DNA from: Pseudomonadota bacterium
GTDB lineage: Bacteria; Bdellovibrionota; UBA1018
Assembly: GCA_027485695.1 (NCBI GenBank)
Contig: JAIXQO010000003.1
Coordinates: 248,001 to 312,000, forward strand
DNA length: 64,000 nt
Direction of reading: 5' to 3'
The notes beneath the pieces are model-generated. The model did not search any database, was not told the DNA's origin, and saw nothing but the letters and a program-made list of their open reading frames with translations. The position numbers were made by a program, and so were the translations under genes. Shown here one piece after another: positions 9,413 to 18,534 of this stretch. Each line of letters starts with the position of its first letter. Positions within the stretch are counted from its first letter, which is position 1.

Positions 9413-9432
9413 CGTTGCGCTTAGGCACAACG
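9413..9432 (+). promoter_or_regulatory. Small hairpin at the rplN-rplE junction
   Basis: CGTTG 9413-9417 pairs with CAACG 9428-9432, continued by GC/GC after one mismatch. It occupies the place where rplX normally sits. No T-run follows. Role unknown. Confidence 0.3.
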
Positions 9433-9457
9433 TGAGACTGAGAAAGAGGTAATTCAA

Positions 9458-10156
9458 GTGGCAGAAAAAGATACTACTGAAAAGAAAGAAGCAAAGCCGA
9501 AGCCGGACGTCGCTGCTAAAAAAGCAGAAGGCCAAAAGCGTAAAAAGGCTGGAGCCGAATCCGCACAAGGCGTGAAGATCGCAGCCGCTGGCGAAACGAA
9601 AGTTTCTCCGGAAAAGGCGCCACGTCTTCAAACGATTTATCGTGAGAAGTCTGTGCCGGCTCTGATGAAGCAGTTCCAATACGGTAACTCGATGGAAGTG
9701 CCTCGTATTCAGAAAGTCGTGATTAACTGCGCAGTCAAAGACGCGGTCGCTAACCCAAAGGTTCTCGATAACGCCTTGGACGAGCTCATGGCGATTACTG
9801 GTCAAAAGCCAGTTCTCACTCGCTCCCGCAAAGCTATCGCGGCGTTCAAAGTCCGCGAAGGTAACGCTGTCGGTGTTATGGTGACCCTGCGCCGCGCTCG
9901 TATGTGGGAATTCCTGGATCGTCTCGTTAACGTCGCTCTTCCGCGCGTTCGTGACTTCAAAGGTGTGAACACCAAGAGCTTCGATGGTCGCGGAAACTAC
10001 TCCCTGGGCCTTCGTGAACAAATCATTTTCCCTGAGATCAACTACGACAAAGTCGACAAGATCCGCGGAATGACGATCACGATCGCTACAACGGCTAAGA
10101 ACAACGAACAAGCCCGAGCAGTCCTGACTGAACTCGGAATGCCGTTCAAAAAATAA
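9458..10156 (+). CDS. rplE: 50S ribosomal protein L5 with long N-terminal extension
   Basis: 232 residues, against about 179. GTG start at 9458 with AAAGAGGTAA upstream. Residues 1-50 are Lys/Glu/Ala-rich low complexity without a KOW motif, so this is not a fused L24. The L5 body follows ([72 protein letters not shown]). L5 binds 5S rRNA in the central protuberance. rpsH follows after 20 bp; rpsN is missing from between them. Confidence 0.96.
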   Translation: MAEKDTTEKKEAKPKPDVAAKKAEGQKRKKAGAESAQGVKIAAAGETKVSPEKAPRLQTIYREKSVPALMKQFQYGNSMEVPRIQKVVINCAVKDAVANPKVLDNALDELMAITGQKPVLTRSRKAIAAFKVREGNAVGVMVTLRRARMWEFLDRLVNVALPRVRDFKGVNTKSFDGRGNYSLGLREQIIFPEINYDKVDKIRGMTITIATTAKNNEQARAVLTELGMPFKK

Positions 10157-10176
10157 GGTTTGAGGAAATATTTCTT

Positions 10177-10575
10177 ATGAGCATGACTGATCCAATTGCA
10201 GATTTGCTGACTCGGATTCGTAACGCCTCCCTCGAGAGCCACGAGAAACTCGAAGTTCCAGCTTCTCGTCTCAAGGCGAACGTCGTACGCGTTCTGAAAG
10301 AAGAAGGCTTCATCAAGAACTTCCGCCTGATGCGCGATGAAGGTCTTCCGGTGATCAAAATTTACTTGAAATACACTGATGGCGGAAGCTGCGTGATTCA
10401 AGGAATCAAACGTGTGAGCCGTCCAGGTCTCCGCCGTTACGCAGGTTACGATGCGATTCCGCGCCCACTCAGCGGCGCAGGTATTGCGATCGTGTCGACC
10501 TCTAAAGGCGTCATGACTGGCTCCAAAGCTCGCTCCCAGAAACTGGGCGGCGAAATCCTGTGTGAGGTTTGGTAA
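10177..10575 (+). CDS. rpsH: 30S ribosomal protein S8
   Basis: 132 residues; primary 16S rRNA-binding protein and, in E. coli, the repressor of the spc operon. Motifs: MTDPIADLLTRIRNA, RLMRDEGLPVIKIYLKY, GIAIVSTSKGVMTGSKAR, GGEILCEVW. The rplF start follows after one base. Confidence 0.98.
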   Translation: MSMTDPIADLLTRIRNASLESHEKLEVPASRLKANVVRVLKEEGFIKNFRLMRDEGLPVIKIYLKYTDGGSCVIQGIKRVSRPGLRRYAGYDAIPRPLSGAGIAIVSTSKGVMTGSKARSQKLGGEILCEVW

Positions 10576-10576
10576 G

Positions 10577-11122
10577 ATGTCACGTATTGGAAAAACGCCG
10601 GTTAAACTTCCGGCAGGCGTTAAAGTCGACGTAAAAGGCCAAACTGTTAAAGTCGAAGGACCAAAAGGCAAGCTGAGCTACGACATGCCTCACGGCATCG
10701 TCGCAAAAGTCGAAAAGGACTCCGTGTCTGTTTCGGTGGGTGAAGCTGCTGGTGTTAAAGGACCAGCGCTCTGGGGTCTTTCTCGCACGCTCGTGTACAA
10801 CATGGTTCACGGCGTGTCCCAAGGTTTCACCAAAGAACTCGACATCGTCGGCGTCGGTTACCGCGCAGCGATCAAAGGTCAGGTTCTCACGTTGAGCCTC
10901 GGTTACTCTCACCAGATTGACTACACCCTCCCACAAGGGATCGCGGGTAAAGTCGATGCCAACACCCACTTGACGGTGACTGGCGCAGACAAAGAACTCG
11001 TCGGCCGCGTTGCTGCTAAGATTCGCTCATTCAAAGAGCCTGAACCTTACCAAGGCAAAGGCGTCCGCTACACCAACGAAACCATCATCCGCAAGCAGGG
11101 TAAAGCTGCTGGTGCGAAATAA
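10577..11122 (+). CDS. rplF: 50S ribosomal protein L6
   Basis: 181 residues; 50S stalk-base/sarcin-ricin protein made of two similar domains. Starts [17 protein letters not shown] and ends with the conserved [13 protein letters not shown] segment. The open frame extends 5 codons upstream but ATG at 10577, one base after the rpsH stop, gives the standard N-terminus. Confidence 0.97.
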   Translation: MSRIGKTPVKLPAGVKVDVKGQTVKVEGPKGKLSYDMPHGIVAKVEKDSVSVSVGEAAGVKGPALWGLSRTLVYNMVHGVSQGFTKELDIVGVGYRAAIKGQVLTLSLGYSHQIDYTLPQGIAGKVDANTHLTVTGADKELVGRVAAKIRSFKEPEPYQGKGVRYTNETIIRKQGKAAGAK

Positions 11123-11133
11123 GGGCTGAGGTT

Positions 11134-11511
11134 ATGGCTACAAAAATTCGTAAGCACACAAGCGAAAAACAGCAGATCCGATATAAGAGAAAGAAGCGCA
11201 TCCGCGCAAAGATCGAAGGACAAGGCGAGAGCCCACGCCTTTCGGTTTTCCGCTCTAACTCGAATATGTACGCTCAGTTGATCGATGACGTGAAGGGAAC
11301 GACTCTTGTTTCGGCTTCGACCCTCGAAGAAGAAGTGAAGGTCAAATCGACGAGCAGCATCGAAGGTGCAAAAGCTGTCGGAGCTCTTCTTGCTCAACGC
11401 GCGAAAGCGAAAGGCATCCAAAGCGTCGTTTTCGATCGCAGCGGGTACCTCTACCACGGTCGGGTAAAAGCGCTCGCGGACTCCGCGCGCGAATCCGGTC
11501 TGCAATTCTAA
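11134..11511 (+). CDS. rplR: 50S ribosomal protein L18
   Basis: 125 residues; 5S rRNA-binding protein. Basic N-terminus, [19 protein letters not shown], and the C-terminal [26 protein letters not shown] motif. Normal length. Confidence 0.97.
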   Translation: MATKIRKHTSEKQQIRYKRKKRIRAKIEGQGESPRLSVFRSNSNMYAQLIDDVKGTTLVSASTLEEEVKVKSTSSIEGAKAVGALLAQRAKAKGIQSVVFDRSGYLYHGRVKALADSARESGLQF

Positions 11512-11533
11512 TCGCACAGGAGATAGATAGAAC

Positions 11534-12040
11534 ATGGCAATGAATCAACAGAATCGCGAAGAGTCTGAATTTGAAGACAAAGTCATTCACATCAATCGCT
11601 GTGCGAAGGTTGTGAAGGGCGGACGTCGTTTCAGCTTCGCTGCAATCGTCGTCGTCGGTGATAAAAAAGGTCAAGTCGGAATCGGTCTCGGTAAAGCGGG
11701 CGAAGTTCCAGAGGCGATCAAAAAGGCCGGCAAACAAGCTAAGAAAAACCTCATGAAGGTTCAAATGGACGGCAGCACCATTCCTCACGAAGTTGTGGGT
11801 GAGTGGGGCGCAAGCAAAGTCCTCATGAAGCCGGCTCCAGAAGGTACCGGTATCATCGCTAGCTCCTCGGTCCGCGCGATCTTGGAAGTGGCGGGCATCA
11901 AGAACATCCTGACCAAGTCGCTTCGCCGGGATAATCCACACAACGTTGTCAAAGCGACGTTGGATGCTTTGAATAGCCTTCGTAACGTGAACGACATCGC
12001 TAAAGCTCGCGGCAAGACCGTGGCTGAGCTGTTGAACTAA
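11534..12040 (+). CDS. rpsE: 30S ribosomal protein S5
   Basis: 168 residues; 30S body protein important for decoding fidelity. Double-stranded RNA-binding-like N-domain ([39 protein letters not shown]) and C-terminal domain with [19 protein letters not shown] and [27 protein letters not shown] precedes the ATG. Confidence 0.98.
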   Translation: MAMNQQNREESEFEDKVIHINRCAKVVKGGRRFSFAAIVVVGDKKGQVGIGLGKAGEVPEAIKKAGKQAKKNLMKVQMDGSTIPHEVVGEWGASKVLMKPAPEGTGIIASSSVRAILEVAGIKNILTKSLRRDNPHNVVKATLDALNSLRNVNDIAKARGKTVAELLN

Positions 12041-12048
12041 GGTGAGTT

Positions 12049-12249
12049 ATGGTTTCGAAAGTTAAAAAGACGATTACGATTCGTTTGAAAAAAGGGCTGA
12101 TTGCTTGCAATCCACTTCAGCGCGCGACCGTTAACGGTCTCGGATTGAAGCGTCGTGAGCAAGAAATTACCTTAGAGAACACGCCTTCGGTTCGTGGGAT
12201 GATCAAAAAAGTCCTTCACTTGGTCGAAGTGATCAGCGAAACGAAATAA
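12049..12249 (+). CDS. rpmD: 50S ribosomal protein L30
   Basis: 66 residues; small 50S protein. [30 protein letters not shown] and the [17 protein letters not shown] segment are typical. 8 bp after rpsE and 15 bp before rplO. Confidence 0.95.
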   Translation: MVSKVKKTITIRLKKGLIACNPLQRATVNGLGLKRREQEITLENTPSVRGMIKKVLHLVEVISETK

Positions 12250-12264
12250 GGCCCAGGAGTATTT

Positions 12265-12744
12265 ATGTTGAGACTTAATACGATTAAAAAGCATCCCGGC
12301 GCGACGACTTCCAAAAAGCGTCTTGGTCGCGGTCCTGGTTCCGGTCTCGGTATCACGGCTGGTAAGGGTGAAAAAGGTCAATTGGCTCGTAGCGGCGGTT
12401 CCGTTCGCCCAGGCTTCGAAGGTGGTCAGACTCCTCTGTTCCGCCGTATTCCGAAGCGTGGATTCACGAATATCTCCCGCCGTACGATCGCGATTTTGAA
12501 CGTTGCGGATCTCGAAAAACTTGATCCAAAAGCGTTCCCGCTCGTGTCGCTAGAGACTTTGGTCGCTGCAAACGTGATCAAAGGTCGTTACGACCGCCTG
12601 AACGTGCTCGGTACGGGCAATCTTTCGAAGAGCTTTAAGGTGAAAGCCCACAAGTTCTCTGGTGCAGCTTCTGAAAAAATCACCAAAGCTGGTGGTTCAA
12701 TCGAGACGATCGCCATTCCAGGCGCTCAGGCGCACTCGAAGTAA
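12265..12744 (+). CDS. rplO: 50S ribosomal protein L15
   Basis: 159 residues; late-assembling 50S protein. Glycine/arginine-rich N-terminus ([21 protein letters not shown]) and [18 protein letters not shown] are diagnostic. Last gene before a 139-bp spacer that carries two hairpins, the second terminator-like, ahead of secY. Confidence 0.97.
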   Translation: MLRLNTIKKHPGATTSKKRLGRGPGSGLGITAGKGEKGQLARSGGSVRPGFEGGQTPLFRRIPKRGFTNISRRTIAILNVADLEKLDPKAFPLVSLETLVAANVIKGRYDRLNVLGTGNLSKSFKVKAHKFSGAASEKITKAGGSIETIAIPGAQAHSK

Positions 12745-12789
12745 GGGGTTATGGGCTTTTCACTTTTGGAACGCCCTCTACCAAATTTG

Positions 12790-12807
12790 TTGGCCCTCAG
12801 AGGCCAA
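12790..12807 (+). promoter_or_regulatory. 6-bp hairpin between rplO and secY
   Basis: TTGGCC 12790-12795 pairs perfectly with GGCCAA 12802-12807 (6-nt loop). No T-run follows directly. Lies 45 nt after the rplO stop and ahead of the stronger hairpin at 12822. Confidence 0.4.
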
Positions 12808-12821
12808 ATGATGTTTTAGTT

Positions 12822-12860
12822 AAAAGGTCTGGGGCGCCTCGCGTCTTGGACCTTTTTGTT
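12822..12860 (+). terminator. Terminator/attenuator hairpin just upstream of secY
   Basis: AAAAGGTC 12822-12829 pairs with GACCTTTT 12849-12856; the interior GGGGCGC 12831-12837 pairs with GCGTCTT 12841-12847 through GC and GU pairs around a CTC loop, giving a nearly continuous 16-bp stem followed by TTTTTGTTT. It ends only about 25 nt before the secY ATG, so full termination would require an internal promoter; partial read-through (attenuation) of secY-adk-map is the likelier reading. Confidence 0.6.
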
Positions 12861-12883
12861 TGATTACCAGGAGATAGAACCCA

Positions 12884-14188
12884 ATGTCCGCACTGGCCGG
12901 GATCTTTAAGATCGAAGACCTTCGTAAGAAAATCATTTTCACCCTCACTATGATCGCTGTGTATCGCTTGGGCGTGCACATCCCGACCCCGGGAGTGGAC
13001 GGTCAAGCTCTCCAAAAGGTTTTCGAGAGCATGCAGGGAACTATCTTTGGTTTCTTCAATATGTTCAGCGGCGGTGCTCTTGAGCGCTTCAGTATTTTTG
13101 CCCTGGGCATCATGCCGTATATCAGCGCATCGATCATCATGCAGCTGTTGACGGTCGTCGTTCCGACGCTCCATGAGCTTCAAAAGGAAGGCGATCAAGG
13201 CCGTAAAAAAATTACGCAGTATACTCGTTACGCAACTGTCATCCTTTGTGTGGTTCAAGGGATGGGTATCGCAACCCAGCTTCAGAACTATACGAGCCCT
13301 CAAGTTGTTCTCGAGCCGGGCATGTGGTTTGTCATTAAAACAGTGACCACGTTGACTGCTGGAACACTTTTTCTGATGTGGATTGGTGAACAAATGTCCG
13401 AACGCGGTATCGGTAACGGTACCTCGGTTCTGATTTTCTCTGGTATCGCAGCTAGTATTCCGGGCGCGATTGCGAACGCAATCAGCCTGTATCGTTCCAA
13501 TGAGCTGAGCCTGTTCAAATTAGCTCTCATTGCAGCAGTGGTCATTGTTACGTTTTTTGTGATCATCTTCGTCGAGCGAGCTGCACGTCGTATTCCGGTC
13601 CAGTATGCAAAACGCGTCGTTGGACAAAAGGTGTATGGTGGCCAAACGACTTTCATTCCACTTAAGGTCAACGTTTCGGGCGTGATTCCTCCGATCTTCG
13701 CTTCTTCTTTGATCGCATTCCCAGCGACGTTTGCAGTATTTTTCAAAGCGGGCTTCCTTCAGAAGATTGCTCAGCAGCTCACTCCAGGAGCACTGCTTTA
13801 TGAAGTAGTTTTCGTGGGACTGATCGTTTTCTTCGCTTATTTCTACACGGCGGTTGTCTTTAAGACGGACGACGTAGCGGATGGCCTGAAGAAAAATGGT
13901 GGCTTTATTCCGGGTATCCGCCCAGGCGAATCGACCGCTCAGTACATCGACTTCGTTTTGGGACGTATCACGCTGGGGGGCGCTGTTTACATTGCTGCGA
14001 TCTGCGTTCTTCCAACGCTGTTTACTCAGACGATGAAAGTACCTTTCTACTTCGGTGGAACGAGTGTCCTGATTCTAGTGGGCGTAGCGCTGGATACGGC
14101 TGCCCAAATTGAAACTTTCTTGCTCTCGAGAAACTACGAAGGCTTCCTGAAGCACACTCGAATCAAAGGACGCGCGGTAGCCTCATGA
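12884..14188 (+). CDS. secY: Preprotein translocase subunit SecY
   Basis: 434 residues, about ten membrane helices; the channel of the Sec translocon. Motifs: YRLGVHIPTPGVD, NMFSGGALERFSIFALGIMPYISASIIMQLL plug/TM2 region, GIGNGTSVLIFSGI, KVNVSGVIPPIFASSL and the cytosolic loop with NGGFIPGIRPG. Overlaps adk by 4 bp. CAGGAGATAG precedes the ATG. Essential for export of the many signal-peptide proteins in this window. Confidence 0.98.
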   Translation: MSALAGIFKIEDLRKKIIFTLTMIAVYRLGVHIPTPGVDGQALQKVFESMQGTIFGFFNMFSGGALERFSIFALGIMPYISASIIMQLLTVVVPTLHELQKEGDQGRKKITQYTRYATVILCVVQGMGIATQLQNYTSPQVVLEPGMWFVIKTVTTLTAGTLFLMWIGEQMSERGIGNGTSVLIFSGIAASIPGAIANAISLYRSNELSLFKLALIAAVVIVTFFVIIFVERAARRIPVQYAKRVVGQKVYGGQTTFIPLKVNVSGVIPPIFASSLIAFPATFAVFFKAGFLQKIAQQLTPGALLYEVVFVGLIVFFAYFYTAVVFKTDDVADGLKKNGGFIPGIRPGESTAQYIDFVLGRITLGGAVYIAAICVLPTLFTQTMKVPFYFGGTSVLILVGVALDTAAQIETFLLSRNYEGFLKHTRIKGRAVAS

Positions 14189-14826
14189 TTCTCATCTTCC
14201 TAGGTCCTCCAGGCTCCGGCAAGGGCACTCAGGCTAAGTTGCTTTCTTCGGAAAAAAACTGGCCTCAGCTTTCGACAGGCGACATGCTCCGCGCGAACAT
14301 TTCTCAAGGGACAAACTTGGGGTTGGAAGCCAAGAAGTTCATGGATCAAGGGGCCTTGGTCCCCGATGAAGTCGTGATTGGAATGATCGACAAGCGGATT
14401 CAAGAAGCGGATTGCAAGCCGGGGTTCATTTTGGATGGATTTCCGAGAACTGTGCCTCAGGCAGAAGCCTTGTACGCGCTCCTGAAGAAACATGGTTGCA
14501 AGTTAGACCATGTTATTTTGTTTCAAATTCAATCGAATGAACTCGTTAAGCGGTTGAGTGGGCGTAGGACCTGTACGAAATGCGGCGAAATGTACCACAT
14601 CGAAAGTCGTCCAACGAAAGTTGAAGGCGTCTGCGACAAATGCGGTGGTTCGGTCATACAGCGACCAGATGATGATCAAGCGGTCATCGGTAAGCGTTTG
14701 GACGTTTACGAAAAGCAAACCGCACCGTTGGTTGATTATTATTCGAAGTTAGGATTGCTTCGCGAGATGAACGCCATGGATGAAGTGAAAAATGTCACGC
14801 GTTCGATCGCGAGTATCGTGACGTGA
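14185..14826 (+). CDS. adk: Adenylate kinase, zinc-type LID
   Basis: 213 residues. Catalyses AMP + ATP to 2 ADP in the cytoplasm. P-loop GPPGSGKGT (7-15), NMP-binding STGDMLR, DGFPRT, and a LID domain with four cysteines C130, C133, C150 and C153 that should bind a structural zinc, as in Gram-positive-type enzymes. Overlaps secY and map by 4 bp each, so the three genes are translationally coupled. Confidence 0.98.
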   Translation: MILIFLGPPGSGKGTQAKLLSSEKNWPQLSTGDMLRANISQGTNLGLEAKKFMDQGALVPDEVVIGMIDKRIQEADCKPGFILDGFPRTVPQAEALYALLKKHGCKLDHVILFQIQSNELVKRLSGRRTCTKCGEMYHIESRPTKVEGVCDKCGGSVIQRPDDDQAVIGKRLDVYEKQTAPLVDYYSKLGLLREMNAMDEVKNVTRSIASIVT

Positions 14827-15575
14827 TTCAACTCAAGTCCATCGAAGAAATTGAAAAAATGCGTGCTTCCGGAAGAATTGTGGGAACGATTCTGAAGGAG
14901 ATGGGCGAGCGTGTACGTCCCGGAGTAACTACCGGAGAGCTCGATGCCTATGCAGAAGCTCGAACGCTTGAATTTGGCGCGATTCCAGCGTTCAAGGGCT
15001 ACCATGGTTTTCCTGGTACGGTCTGTATTTCGGTAAACGATGAAGTAGTGCATGGAATCCCTTCTACCAAGCGAGTGCTTCAAGAAGGTGACATTGTGGG
15101 GTTGGATTTCGGCGTTATTTTCGACGGCTGGTATGGCGACTCTGCACGTACCTTTGCAGTTGGAAAAATCGCTGACTCGGCCCAAAAGCTGCTCAATGTT
15201 ACAGAAGAAGGCCTGTTAAAAGGCATCGAGCAGTGTCGAGAAGGTTCGCGCCTATTCGATATTGGACATGCTGTCCAGAATTTTGTTGAAGGGCATGGAT
15301 ATAGCGTGGTAAGGGAATTCGTCGGCCACGGTATTGGTAGAGCTCTTCACGAAGACCCACAGGTTCCCAATTATGGACCTCGCGGCAAGGGAATCCCATT
15401 GAAAGTGGGTATGGTCCTCGCCATCGAGCCCATGATCAATATGGGGAGACCCGACGTGAAAGTGCTGAAGGATGGATGGACGGCGGTCACCTGTGATCGT
15501 TCGCTTTCTGCCCACTTTGAGCACACGGTTGCGATTACGGAGTCTGGCCCTCAAATTTTGACACTCGCAATTTAG
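14823..15575 (+). CDS. map: Methionine aminopeptidase type I
   Basis: 250 residues; removes the initiator Met from nascent proteins. GTG start at 14823 within the adk stop (GTGA overlap). Metal ligands D95 (GLDFG), D106 (GDSA), H169 (VGHGIG), E202 (AIEPM) and E233 (HFEHT), and the substrate histidines H77 and H176, are all present. No N-terminal zinc-finger extension, so class MetAP-Ia. infA, often next, is not here. Confidence 0.97.
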   Translation: MIQLKSIEEIEKMRASGRIVGTILKEMGERVRPGVTTGELDAYAEARTLEFGAIPAFKGYHGFPGTVCISVNDEVVHGIPSTKRVLQEGDIVGLDFGVIFDGWYGDSARTFAVGKIADSAQKLLNVTEEGLLKGIEQCREGSRLFDIGHAVQNFVEGHGYSVVREFVGHGIGRALHEDPQVPNYGPRGKGIPLKVGMVLAIEPMINMGRPDVKVLKDGWTAVTCDRSLSAHFEHTVAITESGPQILTLAI

Positions 15576-15626
15576 GCGTTTGGCATGTAGTATCGCCCTT
15601 CTCGTGAAATTCGGGATTTAAGCGGA

Positions 15627-15648
15627 AGCTATGGCATTGATCATAGCT
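15627..15648 (+). promoter_or_regulatory. 7-bp inverted repeat upstream of rpmJ-rpsM-rpsK-rpsD-rpoA
   Basis: AGCTATG 15627-15633 and CATAGCT 15642-15648 are perfect complements around GCATTGAT. It lies in the 122-bp gap between map and rpmJ, at the head of the alpha-operon part. Could be a leader hairpin for autogenous control; no similarity to the E. coli S4 pseudoknot can be claimed by eye. Confidence 0.4.
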
Positions 15649-15697
15649 CTCGGTTGGGGTAATGGTTTTAGACTTTTTGCTTTAGGAGATAGTGACA

Positions 15698-15811
15698 ATG
15701 AAAGTCCGAGCTTCCGTTAAGAAGATTTGTGAAAAATGTAAAGTGATTCGTCGTGCAGGTATTGTTCGTGTGATTTGCACGAACCCACGACACAAACAGC
15801 GCCAAGGCTAA
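15698..15811 (+). CDS. rpmJ: 50S ribosomal protein L36
   Basis: 37 residues, [19 protein letters not shown] start, RHKQRQG end. Zinc-ribbon ligands C11, C14, C27 and H32 are all present, so this is the zinc-binding (C+) form. TTTAGGAGATAG precedes the ATG. rpsM follows after 18 bp. Too short for ordinary ORF cut-offs. Confidence 0.97.
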   Translation: MKVRASVKKICEKCKVIRRAGIVRVICTNPRHKQRQG

Positions 15812-15829
15812 CAGAAAGAAGGATCGCAC

Positions 15830-16213
15830 GTGGCTCGTATTGCAGGCGTAGATTTACCTCGTAATAAGCGTATGGAAGTGGCTTTGACCTATATCCTTGG
15901 GATTGGTCGTCCTTCCGCTCGTAAAATTTGTGAAGCGACGAACATCAGCTTTGATCGCAAAACTGACGAACTGACCGAAAGCGACATTCAAAAACTTCGT
16001 GAAGTTCTCGAAAAAGACTACAAGGTCGAAGGTGACCTGAGACGCGACACTAGTCTCGCGATCAAGCGCCTCGTCGACCTCAATGCCTATCGTGGCGTTC
16101 GTCACCGTAAGAGCCTGCCCGTTCGCGGCCAGCGCACTCACTCGAATGCTCGTACTCGCAAAGGCCCAGCTGTGGCGATCGCGGGTAAAAAATCCGTTAA
16201 AGCGATGAAGTAA
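15830..16213 (+). CDS. rpsM: 30S ribosomal protein S13
   Basis: 127 residues; 30S head protein contacting S19 and the 50S. GTG start at 15830 with AGAAAGAAGGA upstream. [26 protein letters not shown] and [26 protein letters not shown] are diagnostic. Normal length. Confidence 0.98.
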   Translation: MARIAGVDLPRNKRMEVALTYILGIGRPSARKICEATNISFDRKTDELTESDIQKLREVLEKDYKVEGDLRRDTSLAIKRLVDLNAYRGVRHRKSLPVRGQRTHSNARTRKGPAVAIAGKKSVKAMK

Positions 16214-16228
16214 TCGAGGAAAATGACG

Positions 16229-16648
16229 ATGTCTGAGACTCAAAAAACTGAAGGCGCTGCAGTAGCAGAAGCGCCAAAAAAGATTAAAAAAGGCAAAAAG
16301 AACGTCTCCACCGGAGCTGTTCACATTTTGTCTTCTTTCAATAACACGATCGTAACCGTTACGGACGCGATGGGAAATGCAGTTGCATGGGCAAGCGCAG
16401 GTGGCAAAGGCTTCCGCGGTTCCCGCAAAAACACCCCATTCGCTGCTCAGGTTGCTGCTGAAGACGCTGCTCGCAAAGCGGCTGAAAACGGCATGAGAAC
16501 GGTCAGTGTTTTCGTAAGTGGCCCAGGCGCAGGACGTGAATCCGCACTTCGTGCGATTTCGTCTGTTGGTCTCCGTGTGACGTCGATCGAAGACGTGACG
16601 CCGATCCCACACAACGGCTGCCGCCCTCCAAAACGTCGTCGAGTTTAA
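16229..16648 (+). CDS. rpsK: 30S ribosomal protein S11
   Basis: 139 residues; 30S platform protein near the E-site. Two in-frame ATGs occur (16223 and 16229); the second is chosen because GAGGA at 16216-16220 is then 8 nt away rather than 2. Extra Ala/Lys-rich N-terminus of about 20 residues, then the S11 body ([72 protein letters not shown]). Confidence 0.96.
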   Translation: MSETQKTEGAAVAEAPKKIKKGKKNVSTGAVHILSSFNNTIVTVTDAMGNAVAWASAGGKGFRGSRKNTPFAAQVAAEDAARKAAENGMRTVSVFVSGPGAGRESALRAISSVGLRVTSIEDVTPIPHNGCRPPKRRRV

Positions 16649-16670
16649 GTAGTTAAGGTACAGAGGATAT

Positions 16671-17297
16671 ATGGCAAGATACTCAGGTTCAGTATGCCGG
16701 CAGTGCCGCCGCGAAAATCAGAAGCTCTTTTTGAAGGGCGATCGTTGTTTCACCGAGAAGTGCTCTTTTGAGCGCCGTGGGTACCCACCGGGACAACACG
16801 GTCAAGGCCGGATCAAGTTCTCCGAATATGGGCTCCAGCTTCGTGAAAAACAAAAAATCAAGCGCATCTACGGTGTTCTTGAGAGCCAATTCCGCGGCAT
16901 GTTTGAAAAAGCAGATCGCGAGAAAGGCATCACGGGCAACACCCTCCTTTCGATGCTCGAGCGTCGCTTGGACAACGTGGTTTACCGCTCCGGTTTCGCC
17001 AACTCCCGTGCAGAAGCTCGCCAATTGGTTCGCCATGGCCACTTCTCCGTGAATGGCAAAACGGTTGACATCCCTTCGTTCCAAGTGGGCAAAGGCGATT
17101 TCGTGGAAGTCCGCGAAGGTAGCCGCTCTGTGAACAAGATCAGCTTTGCTCTCGAAGCAGTGAAGCGTCGTGAAATTCCACAATGGTTGGAACTCGACTC
17201 TGCACAATTTAAGAGCCGCGTACGCGACCTTCCAGCTCGTGATGATGTCACGATGCCAATGGAAGAGCGTATGGTGGTCGAGTTGTACTCGAAGTAG
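16671..17297 (+). CDS. rpsD: 30S ribosomal protein S4, zinc-binding form
   Basis: 208 residues; primary 16S rRNA-binding protein and, in E. coli, alpha-operon repressor. C9, C12, C26 and C31 form a four-cysteine zinc site in the N-terminus, [13 protein letters not shown] follows, and the S4 RNA-binding domain has [33 protein letters not shown]. Followed by a 130-bp spacer with a strong hairpin before rpoA. Confidence 0.98.
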   Translation: MARYSGSVCRQCRRENQKLFLKGDRCFTEKCSFERRGYPPGQHGQGRIKFSEYGLQLREKQKIKRIYGVLESQFRGMFEKADREKGITGNTLLSMLERRLDNVVYRSGFANSRAEARQLVRHGHFSVNGKTVDIPSFQVGKGDFVEVREGSRSVNKISFALEAVKRREIPQWLELDSAQFKSRVRDLPARDDVTMPMEERMVVELYSK

Positions 17298-17325
17298 TCT
17301 GGCAGTTTAACTCAACGTATTTTCC

Positions 17326-17362
17326 ACGCTGCATGAAGATCATGATGCTCTTCCTGCAGCGT
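17326..17362 (+). promoter_or_regulatory. Long hairpin between rpsD and rpoA
   Basis: ACGCTGCA 17326-17333 pairs with TGCAGCGT 17355-17362; after one mismatch GAAGA 17335-17339 pairs with TCTTC 17349-17353, leaving a 9-nt loop. No T-run, so not an intrinsic terminator. It may separate expression of ribosomal proteins from RNA polymerase alpha, or be a processing or protein-binding site. Confidence 0.55.
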
Positions 17363-17427
17363 TTAACCACTTGCTCCGCATGGTCGTTTCAGGATGAGAC
17401 AACGAGGGGTGATTGAAGGAATAAAAA

Positions 17428-18504
17428 ATGATCGAAAAAAATTGGCGAGATCTCATTAAACCAAAAGCCCTCGACGTCGATAAGGAATCCCTTTCGACTT
17501 CTTACGGCAAATTTGTGGCTAAACCTCTTGAGCGCGGCTTCGGTCTGACGCTTGGTAACAGCCTCCGTCGTGTATTGCTGTCGTCCCTTCAGGGCGCAGC
17601 TGTTACGGCCGTTAAAATCGAAGGCGTTCTTCATGAGTTCGCTGCTGTTCCGGATATCACCGAAGATGTCGCTGAGATCCTGTTGAACCTGAAAGAAATT
17701 CGCTTTCAACTTCACACCGAAGAAGCAACGGTTACGATTTCTCGTGATGGTCCTTGCGAAGTGACTGCTGCAGACATCATCTCCAGCGATCAGGTCAAAG
17801 TTCTGAACCCATTCGTGCACATCGCTACCGTGGGCAAGGGCGGCAAGTTCAAAGCAGAAATTAAAGTGAAACGTGGCCGCGGCTATGTTCCTGCTGAAAA
17901 CAACAAAACTGACGACATGGGCGTTGGCTGGATGGCGCTCGACGCTTTCTTCTCGCCGATCCGCCGCGTGAACTATTCGGTTACGCAGAGCCGTGTTGGT
18001 CAGCGTACTGACTTCGACAAGCTAACGCTCGAAGTTTGGACCGACGGTTCTGTGCATCCAGAAGATGCCGTTTCCCTTGCATCAAAAATCATGAAAGACC
18101 AACTTTCTGTGTTCCTCAACTTTGAAGAGGAACCAGAGCCGGTCGTTCAGATGAAGGAAGATGGATCGCCACAATTCAATCCGAACCTCTATCGTTCGGT
18201 CGAAGAGCTCGAACTTTCCGTTCGTTCGGCGAACTGCCTCCAGAACGCAAATATCAAATACATCTACGAACTCGTTCAGAAGACCGAAGCAGAGATGTTG
18301 AAAACCAAGAACTTCGGAAGAAAGTCTCTCAACGAGATCAAAGACATTCTTTCGGAAATGGGCTTGAGCCTCGGTATGAAGTTGGATGGTTTTGTGACCC
18401 CAGCGCATCCACCGAAGCCTGCTGATAACGAAGTCGATGAGAGCCGTCTCTTGAACGATCGCGCAGGCGATGAGTTCGATGACAACGACGATCTAGACGA
18501 TTGA
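17428..18504 (+). CDS. rpoA: DNA-directed RNA polymerase alpha subunit
   Basis: 358 residues; dimerises to nucleate core RNA polymerase and contacts activators and UP elements. N-terminal domain: [25 protein letters not shown] linker region; C-terminal domain: [22 protein letters not shown] and [11 protein letters not shown]. The last 25 residues are acidic ([11 protein letters not shown] end), a little longer than E. coli alpha. rplQ follows after 30 bp. Confidence 0.98.
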   Translation: MIEKNWRDLIKPKALDVDKESLSTSYGKFVAKPLERGFGLTLGNSLRRVLLSSLQGAAVTAVKIEGVLHEFAAVPDITEDVAEILLNLKEIRFQLHTEEATVTISRDGPCEVTAADIISSDQVKVLNPFVHIATVGKGGKFKAEIKVKRGRGYVPAENNKTDDMGVGWMALDAFFSPIRRVNYSVTQSRVGQRTDFDKLTLEVWTDGSVHPEDAVSLASKIMKDQLSVFLNFEEEPEPVVQMKEDGSPQFNPNLYRSVEELELSVRSANCLQNANIKYIYELVQKTEAEMLKTKNFGRKSLNEIKDILSEMGLSLGMKLDGFVTPAHPPKPADNEVDESRLLNDRAGDEFDDNDDLDD

Positions 18505-18534
18505 TCGAAGATTTAAGGATTAAGGAGTTTTGTC

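Noticed and set aside
9458-9610. L24 fused to the N-terminus of L5
   Set aside because: The extension is low-complexity Lys/Glu/Ala without a KOW motif and is too short.
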